DNA from: an uncultured Flavobacterium sp.
GTDB lineage: Bacteria; Bacteroidota; Bacteroidia; Flavobacteriales; Flavobacteriaceae
DNA length: 17,842 nucleotides
Direction: 5' to 3'
Assembly (NCBI GenBank): GCA_946479395.1
Contig: CAMLFV010000027.1
Coordinates: 1-17,842 of the forward strand
Shown: positions 1-6,964 of the stretch, piece by piece
How the letters are laid out: each line of letters starts with the position of its first letter
How positions within the stretch are numbered: position 1 is the first letter of the stretch
Notes under the pieces: model-generated
Told to the model about the DNA's origin: nothing
The model's database searches: none
What the model saw: the letters and a program-made list of their open reading frames with translations, nothing else
Made by a program: the position numbers and the translations under genes

Positions 1-8
1 AAAACGCG

Positions 9-1112
9 TTATAAAGAATCATAATTTCTTACATCGGCAATAATGCAAATTATTTCTGCGTTTGTAGTGCATTTTGAAATTTCTAAAGAAATATGATGTA
101 ATGGAGTTTCGGCTTGATCTAATAAAATAAGTTTCTTTGGATTAAAAGCGGCAACCTGCCATACAATTTCGCTTCCGATTGATCCGGCTGCACCCGAAAC
201 CAAAACAACTTTATCTTTAATTTGATTAGATATCTGATTGTTGTTAATTACGATTGGTTTGCGTTCTAAAAGGTCTTCAATTTTTATTTTTCGGATATTT
301 GAAGCTACCTTTTTTTGATTGTTGATGTCTGTTAATCTTGGTAAACTATAAACTTTGATGTTGTAATTTAAACAGTCTTCAATAATCTCAATTTTTTCAT
401 CTTTTGTAAGATTTTCATCGGCAATAATTAAATTGTTTGCACCTAAAGATCTAACTAAAACCGAAACTTTGCGGGTTTTCCCGATTATCGGGATATTTAA
501 AATTCGGTTATATGAATTTTTTGCATTGGGATTTATAAATCCTTGTAGTTTATATTTTTTAGGAACTTCGGCTGTGATTGCATTTGCAATAGCAATGGCA
601 CGTTCGTCGCTTCCGTAAATAACTGTTTTTATGTATTGTTGACTATCGTTAGAATATTCTGAAAAAAAATCGAAACATACTTTTACAAGTAATCTAAAAA
701 TAACGAGTAAACCGTAAGTAATTGCAATACTGATTAATAATTGTGTGTTTAAAAATAACCTGCCGTCATAAATTAAATCTACAACTGTATTGGTTATATA
801 TAAGGCTAAAAAACACAAAGCTTCTACAAAGAAAAGTTTGGCTGCATCGTTTAGGGTAGTGTGTCTAACAATTCCGGTAAAAGTTTTAAAATACCAAAAA
901 GCAAAAAGATGTGTGCCAAGAAAAAGGGTAAATACAAAAGGAGCTTGAATAATTGGTTGATAGTCAATGCCAATTCCTTTTAAAATAAGATGTGTTATTA
1001 CGGCAGAAAAAATTACAATAGCAATATCAATAGAAAAAATAATCCATCGAGGCAGATATTGAATTGTTTTCAAGTGTGAAAAATTCTCCTGTATTTTTTT
1101 TGACAACGTCAT
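9..1112 (-). CDS. Membrane-bound nucleotide-sugar epimerase/dehydratase (FlaA1/CapD/PglF family), cut short by an in-frame stop; probable pseudogene
   Basis: Family members are about 600-650 aa inner-membrane enzymes that act on UDP-sugars to feed capsule, O-antigen or glycan synthesis. Seen here, from an ATG at 1112: four hydrophobic helices (about residues 23-45, 57-77, 92-110, 122-147), a CoA-binding-like Rossmann region (about 160-260), then the start of the catalytic SDR domain with the nucleotide-binding GAAGSIG at 307-313 and LDQAE at 331-335. The frame meets TAA at 11-9 after DVRNYDSL. The last bases, still in the same frame, read R-V-F, which resembles the (E/R)-(K/R)-V-F that usually follows this point in the family. 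Only the first half of the SDR domain is made, without the YxxxK-type catalytic site, so the product should be inactive as an epimerase/dehydratase. The stop could be a real nonsense mutation or a sequencing error. The gene has its own putative promoter and follows lptB by 72 bp. Confidence 0.8.
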   Translation of the reverse strand: MTLSKKIQENFSHLKTIQYLPRWIIFSIDIAIVIFSAVITHLILKGIGIDYQPIIQAPFVFTLFLGTHLFAFWYFKTFTGIVRHTTLNDAAKLFFVEALCFLALYITNTVVDLIYDGRLFLNTQLLISIAITYGLLVIFRLLVKVCFDFFSEYSNDSQQYIKTVIYGSDERAIAIANAITAEVPKKYKLQGFINPNAKNSYNRILNIPIIGKTRKVSVLVRSLGANNLIIADENLTKDEKIEIIEDCLNYNIKVYSLPRLTDINNQKKVASNIRKIKIEDLLERKPIVINNNQISNQIKDKVVLVSGAAGSIGSEIVWQVAAFNPKKLILLDQAETPLHHISLEISKCTTNAEIICIIADVRNYDSL

Positions 1113-1145
1113 AACAATTTTTAAATAAGATTCCCCTTAGCTCCG

Positions 1146-1177
1146 CAAAAGTATTGTTTTTAAATTTTAAATGAAAA
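1146..1177 (-). promoter_or_regulatory. Putative Bacteroidota promoter for the epimerase/dehydratase gene
   Basis: On the minus strand, TACTTTTG (1153-1146) matches the -7 consensus TAnnTTTG in full. A TTTTCA stretch (1177-1172) lies 18 bases upstream in place of the TTTG -33 box. Transcription would start near 1139, about 27 bases before the ATG at 1112. This suggests the gene is transcribed apart from the lptB operon upstream. Prediction from consensus only. Confidence 0.5.
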
Positions 1178-1184
1178 TTTAATA

Positions 1185-1925
1185 TTAAAATTCTATTTTC
1201 TTTTTTCGTAATTCAAAATTTTGACCTAAATACACCTTTCTAACCATTTCATCCTCAGCTAAATCTTCAGGGATTCCCGCCTTCAAAATACCTCCTTCGA
1301 ACATTAAATACGTTTTATCTGTAATCGCCAAAGTTTCCTGCACATTATGGTCGGTAATTAAAATACCGATGTTCTTGTTTTTCAACTGAGCCACAATGCG
1401 CTGAATGTCTTCTACAGCTACTGGATCTACACCAGCAAAAGGTTCATCTAATAAAATAAATTTAGGATCGGTTGCCAAAGCTCGAGCAATTTCTGTTCTT
1501 CTGCGTTCACCACCCGATAATAAATCACCACGATTGGTACGGATATGCTGCAAACTGAACTCATCAATCAATGATTCCATTTTAGCTTCTTGCTCTTTTT
1601 TAGAAAGCGTTGTAAGCTGTAGAACTGAAAGTATATTGTCTTCGATACTTAACTTTCTAAAAACCGATGCTTCCTGCGCCAAGTAACCAATACCGTTTTG
1701 GGCACGTTTATACATGGGGTAATTGGTAATATTTAAATTATCTAAAAAAATATTGCCCGAATTTGGTTTTACCAACCCCACAATCATGTAGAACGATGTT
1801 GTTTTTCCGGCACCATTTGGTCCTAATAAACCAACAATTTCCCCTTGGTTTACTTCAACCGAAACGCCTTTAACAACTTTTCGTCCTTTATATGTTTTAA
1901 TTAAATTATCTGCTCTTAATTTCAT
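1185..1925 (-). CDS. lptB: LPS export ABC transporter ATP-binding protein LptB
   Basis: Cytoplasmic ATPase of the LptB2FG transporter, which extracts lipopolysaccharide from the inner membrane and drives it along the Lpt bridge to the outer membrane. The 246-aa length is usual for LptB. Seen motifs: Walker A GPNGAGKT at 35-42, Q-loop Q84, signature LSGGE at 136-140 followed by RRR, Walker B FILLDE at 156-161, and the switch histidine H193 in TDHNV. The sequence GERRRTEIARAL with DEPFAGVDP is typical of LptB rather than of a general ABC ATPase. The ATG at 1925 lies 3 bases after the tatC stop, so it is almost certainly co-transcribed with tatC and kdsD upstream. The kdsD product also serves LPS synthesis, which fits. 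LptF and LptG are not in the window. Confidence 0.93.
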   Translation of the reverse strand: MKLRADNLIKTYKGRKVVKGVSVEVNQGEIVGLLGPNGAGKTTSFYMIVGLVKPNSGNIFLDNLNITNYPMYKRAQNGIGYLAQEASVFRKLSIEDNILSVLQLTTLSKKEQEAKMESLIDEFSLQHIRTNRGDLLSGGERRRTEIARALATDPKFILLDEPFAGVDPVAVEDIQRIVAQLKNKNIGILITDHNVQETLAITDKTYLMFEGGILKAGIPEDLAEDEMVRKVYLGQNFELRKKKIEF

Positions 1926-1928
1926 TGC

Positions 1929-2768
1929 TTAATTCTTTGTTAAGGCTTCGTTTTTCTCTTTTTGTACGTTACGTTTTGTAATTACTTTAGCAATTATAAT
2001 ACTGCATTCGTACAAAATTACCAACGGAAACGATACAATTAGCTGGCTAATTACATCGGGCGGAGTTACAACTGCTGCTACAATTAAAATCAACACGTAA
2101 GCGTATCTTCTGTATTCCTTTAAAAAACTATCGGTAATTAAACCTAAATAGGTTAAAAAGAAAATAATAATTGGCAGTTCAAATACCAAACCCGTTGCCA
2201 GCGATGTTGTTTTAACCAGACTGATATATGAATTGATATCGATTTGATTTTCAACGACACTACTTATGGTAAAGTTAGCCAAAAAGTTGATTGATAAAGG
2301 TACTAAAACAAAATATCCAAAAAGCACTCCTAAAAAGAATAGAATGCTCGATACAAATATGAACAATTTCGCATATTTTCGTTCGTTTTGATACAATGCT
2401 GGTCGTATAAATTTCCAAAATTCCCATAAGATAATCGGAAATGCCATTATGAAACCGGCTGTAATACACGTCCAAATCATTACAGATAATTGTCCGTCCA
2501 TGGTTCGGTTCTGAATTACAAAAGGCAGTTCGTTATCGCAGAACGATCGGTCTAAATCATATTTTGTAGCAACATCGCAAAAAAACTGGTAAGTAATAAA
2601 ATCGCCTTGTTTCGGTCCAAAAATAATCACATCAAAAATAAACTCGTTAAAAAAAACAGCTACTACCGATGTTATTAAAATTGCAATACAACTGCGTACT
2701 AAAAGCCATCTTAATTCTTCTAAATGGTTTAAGAACGACATTTCTTTGTTGGTGTTTTTATTTTTCAC
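1929..2768 (-). CDS. tatC: Sec-independent protein translocase TatC
   Basis: Core membrane subunit of the twin-arginine translocase, which binds the signal peptides of folded cofactor-containing proteins and exports them with TatA/B partners. The 279-aa protein has the expected six hydrophobic segments. The N-terminal signature SFLNHLEELR (11-20) carries the conserved HLEELR signal-peptide contact region, and GLVFELPIIIFFL in the second half contains the conserved intramembrane glutamate. The loop after the first helix (about residues 50-90, with FCDVATKYDLDRSFCDNEL) is longer than in E. coli TatC; similar insertions are common in Bacteroidota, as I recall. The ATG at 2768 overlaps the kdsD stop by 4 bases (ATGA), a sign of translational coupling. 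No tatA or tatB is in the window. Confidence 0.93.
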   Translation of the reverse strand: MKNKNTNKEMSFLNHLEELRWLLVRSCIAILITSVVAVFFNEFIFDVIIFGPKQGDFITYQFFCDVATKYDLDRSFCDNELPFVIQNRTMDGQLSVMIWTCITAGFIMAFPIILWEFWKFIRPALYQNERKYAKLFIFVSSILFFLGVLFGYFVLVPLSINFLANFTISSVVENQIDINSYISLVKTTSLATGLVFELPIIIFFLTYLGLITDSFLKEYRRYAYVLILIVAAVVTPPDVISQLIVSFPLVILYECSIIIAKVITKRNVQKEKNEALTKN

Positions 2769-3733
2769 GATACAATTCCTTCCTTTAAAATGTCGTGTAA
2801 ATGGATAATGCCTGCATATAGATTATTGTCTGTAACTACTAATTGCGTAATTTCAAACGATTCCATAATGTTTAAAGCATCTTCTACTTTTGAATTTATT
2901 TCGATTGATTTCGGATTTACCGTCATAATGTCTTTTGCAGTGATTGCTGATAAATCGGTTGTTTTTTCTAACATCCGTCTTATATCGCCATCGGTAATAA
3001 TTCCTTTGATATCTTCGCCGTCTAGAACTGCAGTAACGCCTAAACGTTTGTTCGATATTTCAAAAATGACCTGTTGAATGGTTGATTCTATAGTAACCGC
3101 AGGTTTGTTTTTATCGTCTAAAATATCTTTAATTTTAAGCAATAGTTTTTTGCCCAAAGCACCACCCGGATGAAATTTAGCAAAATCGTTCGCAGTAAAC
3201 TTTCTCATTTCAATTAACGCAACAGCCAAAGCATCGCCCAAAGCCAATTGATCGGTTGTGCTTGTGGTAGGAGCCAAATTGTTAGGATCGGCTTCTTTTT
3301 CAACATACGCATTAATAACAAAATCGGAATTCTTTCCTAAAAAAGAAGATTCGTTAGCGGTCATACCTATTAAAATATTTCCGTCGCGCTTTAACAACGG
3401 AGCCAAGACTTTAATTTCCGGACTATTTCCGCTTTTCGATATACACAAAACAACATCGTCTTTTGTAATCATACCTAAATCGCCATGAACGGCTTCGGCA
3501 GCATGCATAAACAAAGACGGCGTTCCGGTAGAGTTTAAAGTGGCAACAATTTTCTGACCAATATGTGCACTCTTGCCAATTCCTGTAATTACCAGCCTTC
3601 CTTTTGTGTTAAATATAGCTTGAACCGATTTTAAAAAGTCATCGTTTAAAAAATCTATAGCCTTTGTAATAGCATCGCTTTCAGCTTTTAAAGTGCTTTT
3701 TGCGGCTGCTAATATGTTAAAATTAATGTCCAA
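2765..3733 (-). CDS. kdsD: D-arabinose 5-phosphate isomerase, KpsF/GutQ/KdsD family (TTG start)
   Basis: Interconverts D-ribulose 5-phosphate and D-arabinose 5-phosphate, the first step towards Kdo for the LPS inner core. At 322 aa it has the family layout: an SIS sugar-isomerase domain (about 36-175) with GIGKS at 51-55, HAAEAVHGDLG at 77-87 and CISKSGNSPE, then two CBS domains (about 200-255 and 268-322). The start is TTG at 3733-3731: an in-frame TAA lies five codons upstream, no ATG or GTG lies between them, and the first internal Met is far inside the SIS domain. A perfect -7 box lies about 60 bases upstream of the start. It is the first gene of the operon with tatC (4-base overlap) and lptB. 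KpsF, GutQ and KdsD paralogues cannot be told apart by sequence alone; the lptB link favours a Kdo role. Confidence 0.9.
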   Translation of the reverse strand: MDINFNILAAAKSTLKAESDAITKAIDFLNDDFLKSVQAIFNTKGRLVITGIGKSAHIGQKIVATLNSTGTPSLFMHAAEAVHGDLGMITKDDVVLCISKSGNSPEIKVLAPLLKRDGNILIGMTANESSFLGKNSDFVINAYVEKEADPNNLAPTTSTTDQLALGDALAVALIEMRKFTANDFAKFHPGGALGKKLLLKIKDILDDKNKPAVTIESTIQQVIFEISNKRLGVTAVLDGEDIKGIITDGDIRRMLEKTTDLSAITAKDIMTVNPKSIEINSKVEDALNIMESFEITQLVVTDNNLYAGIIHLHDILKEGIVS

Positions 3734-3755
3734 AATACAAACGTGTTATGTAAAT

Positions 3756-3787
3756 TTTGCTAAAACTAAAAGATTTGTATATCTTTA
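3756..3787 (+). promoter_or_regulatory. Putative recQ promoter
   Basis: TTTG at 3756-3759 is followed after 20 bases by TATCTTTA (3780-3787), one mismatch from TAnnTTTG. The start of transcription would be near 3794, about 31 bases before the recQ ATG at 3825. It overlaps the divergent kdsD promoter region, so the two operons share one 91-bp control region. Consensus match only. Confidence 0.4.
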
Positions 3788-3793
3788 TAATTG

Positions 3794-3801
3794 CAAATTT
3801 A
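3794..3801 (-). promoter_or_regulatory. Putative -7 promoter box for kdsD-tatC-lptB
   Basis: The minus strand reads TAAATTTG from 3801 to 3794, a full match to TAnnTTTG. Transcription would begin near 3787, giving a leader of roughly 54 bases before the TTG start at 3733. I see no clean TTTG -33 element at the right distance, only a T-rich stretch, so confidence is moderate. Confidence 0.45.
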
Positions 3802-3824
3802 GATAAAATAGCATAATTAAAAAC

Positions 3825-6020
3825 ATGAAATCAATCGAAATTGACTTACATAAAGAATTAAAAAAATATTTCGGATTCAGTCAGTTCAAAGGATTGCAAG
3901 AGCAGGTTGTAAAAAGCATTATTTATGGCAACAACACTTTTGTAATTATGCCAACGGGCGGTGGTAAATCGTTATGTTACCAATTACCTGCTTTGGTTTT
4001 AGAAGGAACTGCAATCGTTGTATCGCCTTTAATTGCTTTAATGAAAAATCAGGTTGATGCCATTCGTGCACTTTCAAGCGAAATAGGTGTGGCACACGTA
4101 TTAAATTCTTCATTGACAAAAACCGAAATTACACAGGTTAAGGAGGACATAAAGAAAGGTGTTACCAAACTTTTATACGTAGCACCGGAATCGTTGACAA
4201 AGGAAGAATATGTAGAGTTTTTAAATTCTGTGCCATTATCTTTTATTGCAATTGATGAAGCACACTGTATTTCAGAATGGGGACACGATTTTAGACCCGA
4301 ATACAGAAACCTTCGAAACATCATCAGAAAATTAGGCGATATTCCAATTATTGGTTTAACGGCAACTGCAACGCCAAAGGTTCAAGAAGATATCCTTAAA
4401 AATCTGGAAATAACTAACGCAAATACGTTTAAAGCTTCGTTTAACAGAGCTAATTTGTTTTACGAGATTCGCCCGAAAACCAAGAATATAGAATCGGATA
4501 TTATCAAATTCATTAATCAGTTTAAAGGAAAATCAGGCGTTATTTATTGCTTAAGCCGTAAAAAGGTCGAAGAAATAACGCAGGTTTTACAAGTTAACGG
4601 AATTTCGGCAGTAGCTTATCACGCAGGATTAGATGCCAAAACACGCGCAAAACATCAAGACATGTTTTTAATGGAAAATGTAGATGTTGTAGTAGCTACT
4701 ATTGCCTTCGGAATGGGAATTGACAAGCCCGATGTGCGTTTTGTGATACATCACGATATACCAAAATCACTGGAAAGTTATTATCAGGAAACCGGTCGCG
4801 CAGGTCGCGATGGTGGCGAAGGTTACTGCTTGGCATACTATTCTTATAAAGATATCGAAAAGCTTGAGAAATTTATGGCAGGTAAACCGTTGGCTGAACA
4901 GGAAATTGGTTATGCGTTGTTACAAGAAGTGGTTGCTTATGCAGAAACATCGGTATCCCGACGCAAATTTTTACTGCATTATTTCGGTGAAGAATTTGAT
5001 GAAGTGAATGGGGAAGGAGCCGATATGGACGATAATTCGCGCAATCCGAAATCAAAAAAAGAAGCAAAAGATCAAGTAGAGCTTTTATTAAGAACCATTC
5101 AGGATACCAAGCAAATCTACAAATCAAAAGAAATTGTTCTTACCTTATTGGGTAAAATAAACGCCGTTATAAAATCGTACAAAACCGATGCACAAAGCGT
5201 TTTTGGAGCAGGAAAAGAGTTTAACGATAAATTCTGGATGGCATTGATTCGTCAGGTTTTGGTATCAAATTTAATATCGAAAGATATCGAAAGTTATGGT
5301 GTGCTGAAAATCACTAAAGAGGGGAAAGATTTTCTGAAAAATCCGACTTCTTTTATGATGACCGAAGATCATAATTACGAAACTACCAACGATGAAACCA
5401 TTATTACCAATGCAAAGGCATCAAATGTTGCTGATGAAGTTTTGGTAAGTATGCTGAAAGATTTACGTCGAAAAGTAGCCAAAAAAATGGATGTACCGCC
5501 GTTTGTGGTTTTTCAGGATCCGTCTTTAGAAGATATGGCATTAAAATATCCCATAAAGTTAGATGAATTAGCAAATGTACATGGAGTAAGTGAAGGTAAA
5601 GCAAAAAAATACGGTAAAGAATTCATCGATTTAATTACACGATACGTTGAAGAAAATGATATTATTCGCCCTGATGACTTGGTGGTAAAATCAACCGGAG
5701 CAAATTCTGCCTTAAAACTGTTTATTATTCAAAGTGTGGATCGTAAATTGTCGTTAGAAGATATTGCAGCTGCCAAAAGCTTAAATATGGATGCTTTGTT
5801 GAAAGAAATGGAACAGATTGTTTATTCGGGCACGAAATTGAACATTAATTATTGGATTGATGATGTTTTGGATGAAGATCAGCAAGAAGAAATTAAAGAA
5901 TATTTTATGGATGCCGAAAACGATTCTATAAAAGCAGCCTTAAAAGAATTCGATGGCGATTACGATATAGAAGAACTTCGATTAATGCGTATAAAATTCA
6001 TTAGCGAAGTAGCGAATTAA
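3825..6020 (+). CDS. recQ: ATP-dependent DNA helicase RecQ (zinc-ligand-free, with C-terminal extension)
   Basis: 3'-5' superfamily 2 helicase of recombination and replication-fork repair. Seen: motif I MPTGGGKS (42-49), motif II DEAH (144-147) in the RecQ signature DEAHCISEWGHDFRPEY, LTATATP (178-184), AFGMGIDKPDVR (294-305), motif VI QETGRAGRDG (321-330). The RQC region follows (about 370-510), then an HRDC domain (about 538-612) and an extra C-terminal stretch of about 115 residues with a helix-turn-helix-like part (about 625-690). Length is 731 aa against about 610 in E. coli. Oddity: the four cysteines that bind zinc in E. coli RecQ are absent. SRRKFLLHYFGEE has Ser378 where Cys is usual, GADMDDNSRNP (398-408) stands in the CxxC region, and there is no cysteine after C335. 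The ATG at 3825 agrees with the promoter. A secreted rhodanese gene follows 24 bp downstream. Confidence 0.95.
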   Translation: MKSIEIDLHKELKKYFGFSQFKGLQEQVVKSIIYGNNTFVIMPTGGGKSLCYQLPALVLEGTAIVVSPLIALMKNQVDAIRALSSEIGVAHVLNSSLTKTEITQVKEDIKKGVTKLLYVAPESLTKEEYVEFLNSVPLSFIAIDEAHCISEWGHDFRPEYRNLRNIIRKLGDIPIIGLTATATPKVQEDILKNLEITNANTFKASFNRANLFYEIRPKTKNIESDIIKFINQFKGKSGVIYCLSRKKVEEITQVLQVNGISAVAYHAGLDAKTRAKHQDMFLMENVDVVVATIAFGMGIDKPDVRFVIHHDIPKSLESYYQETGRAGRDGGEGYCLAYYSYKDIEKLEKFMAGKPLAEQEIGYALLQEVVAYAETSVSRRKFLLHYFGEEFDEVNGEGADMDDNSRNPKSKKEAKDQVELLLRTIQDTKQIYKSKEIVLTLLGKINAVIKSYKTDAQSVFGAGKEFNDKFWMALIRQVLVSNLISKDIESYGVLKITKEGKDFLKNPTSFMMTEDHNYETTNDETIITNAKASNVADEVLVSMLKDLRRKVAKKMDVPPFVVFQDPSLEDMALKYPIKLDELANVHGVSEGKAKKYGKEFIDLITRYVEENDIIRPDDLVVKSTGANSALKLFIIQSVDRKLSLEDIAAAKSLNMDALLKEMEQIVYSGTKLNINYWIDDVLDEDQQEEIKEYFMDAENDSIKAALKEFDGDYDIEELRLMRIKFISEVAN

Positions 6021-6044
6021 TTTTTTAAGATAGCCTTGATTGAT

Positions 6045-6614
6045 ATGAATAAAACATTAATTACAGCTGTTTTGTGTTTTGCAGGAATATTTTCGTTTGC
6101 TCAAAAACAAGAAACAACCAAAGACTATAAGCAATCTTTGGTTAGCTATGATGATTTTAAAAATTTAACTTCTGAAGTAGAAAAACACAGGGCTGACCGT
6201 TTAGTAGATTTAAACACTTTTTTACGAATGAGTAAAGAAGAAAATGTCGTTATTTTAGATACTCGTTCAACTTTTCGCTATAATTTAAAACATATTCAAG
6301 GTTCTATTCATTTAAGCTTTACCGATTTTACACAACAATCATTAAATGAATTAATTCCCGATCCAAACACTAAAATTTTAATTTACTGTAATAATAATTT
6401 CGAAGGTGATCAGCTTAATTTTGCTTCAAAAATTGCTATTCCAAATAAAAATAATAGAGATCAAGATTCAGCTAACAAAACAACAATGTTGGCTTTAAAC
6501 GTACCTACATATATCAATTTATACGGTTACGGTTACCGAAATATTTATGAATTAGATGAACTGGTAAACATTAACGACTCAAGAATAATTTTTGAAGGAT
6601 CTCAAATTGATTAA
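6045..6614 (+). CDS. Secreted rhodanese-like domain protein
   Basis: The ATG at 6045 is preferred over a TTG three codons upstream because the signal peptide then begins MNKTLITAVLC and ends at SFA-Q near residue 19-20, a typical Sec type I site. The mature protein (about 170 aa) carries one rhodanese fold: VVILDTRS (68-75) with the usual DxR, HIQGSIHLS (83-91), and the active-site loop ILIYCNNNFEG with the candidate catalytic Cys115. Between the loop and GYGYRNIYEL lies an insert rich in Asn and Lys (about 125-145) that is longer than in simple single-domain rhodaneses. Likely periplasmic; its sulfur substrate cannot be inferred. It lies 24 bp behind recQ and may be read through from it, but no functional link to RecQ is evident. 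It ends 15 bp from the convergent gene that follows. Confidence 0.8.
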   Translation: MNKTLITAVLCFAGIFSFAQKQETTKDYKQSLVSYDDFKNLTSEVEKHRADRLVDLNTFLRMSKEENVVILDTRSTFRYNLKHIQGSIHLSFTDFTQQSLNELIPDPNTKILIYCNNNFEGDQLNFASKIAIPNKNNRDQDSANKTTMLALNVPTYINLYGYGYRNIYELDELVNINDSRIIFEGSQID

Positions 6615-6629
6615 AAAGGCAACACCGTT

Positions 6630-6875
6630 TTAAGCAATATCAGAATATAACTCACCACGGTGCGGTTTTAAAACATCGCGTACTTTTCGCATCAATTCAT
6701 CATTCACTACAATAAAAGCAATCGAATGAAATTCGTTAATCTGCTGAAAACCAGAAATCGAAATCTGTAATTGTTCAATTTGTATAAATTCTTTTAAATG
6801 AATTTCCTGATGTTCGGCTGTTTTTAAAGCATCGGGACCTCTAAAATCCCATATTAATTTTATTTGTCGTTCCAT
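6630..6875 (-). CDS. Small conserved protein of unknown function (81 aa)
   Basis: I recognise this only as a small protein found in flavobacteria, without known function. It starts MERQIKLIWDFRGPDALKTA, has a His/Glu-rich segment EHQEIHLKEF (21-30), a central hydrophobic strand HSIAFIVV (50-57), and ends LKPHRGELYSDIA. It has no signal peptide or membrane helix, so it is cytoplasmic. The frame stays open further upstream to a TTG at 6947, but the ATG at 6875 is chosen because a perfect minus-strand -7 box (6921-6914) would otherwise lie inside the gene. It is divergent from the FAD oxidoreductase gene and convergent with the rhodanese gene. The histidines could suggest metal binding, but that is speculation. 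Confidence 0.72.
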   Translation of the reverse strand: MERQIKLIWDFRGPDALKTAEHQEIHLKEFIQIEQLQISISGFQQINEFHSIAFIVVNDELMRKVRDVLKPHRGELYSDIA

Positions 6876-6906
6876 TTTATCAAATTTTCGTAAATTTAAA
6901 ACATCC

Positions 6907-6938
6907 TTTTCAACAAATCTATAATTAATGTATTTTTG
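6907..6938 (+). promoter_or_regulatory. Promoter of the FAD-dependent oxidoreductase gene
   Basis: TATTTTTG at 6931-6938 is a perfect TAnnTTTG box; TTTTCA at 6907-6912 stands roughly where a -33 element belongs. Predicted transcription start is near 6945, so the TTG at 6950 would have almost no leader while the ATG at 6965 would have about 20 bases. This supports the ATG as the start. Confidence 0.5.
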
Positions 6939-6948
6939 TAGTTTCAAA
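6914..6948 (-). promoter_or_regulatory. Promoter of the 81-aa gene (minus strand)
   Basis: On the minus strand, TAGATTTG (6921-6914) is a perfect TAnnTTTG box, with TTTG (6948-6945) 23 bases upstream. Predicted transcription start is near 6907, about 32 bases before the ATG at 6875. It overlaps the region of the plus-strand promoter for the divergent oxidoreductase gene. Confidence 0.5.
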
Positions 6949-6964
6949 TTTGCTTTATAACAAA

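Noticed and set aside
433..618. Plus-strand open frame inside the epimerase/dehydratase gene
   Set aside because: It lies antisense to a well-supported protein with family motifs and has no recognisable features of its own.
4049..4324. Minus-strand open frame within recQ
   Set aside because: It is antisense to the helicase motif II region; the recQ frame is fully supported.
6036..6044. TTG at 6036 as the start of the rhodanese gene
   Set aside because: The ATG at 6045 gives a normal signal peptide start and is a stronger codon.
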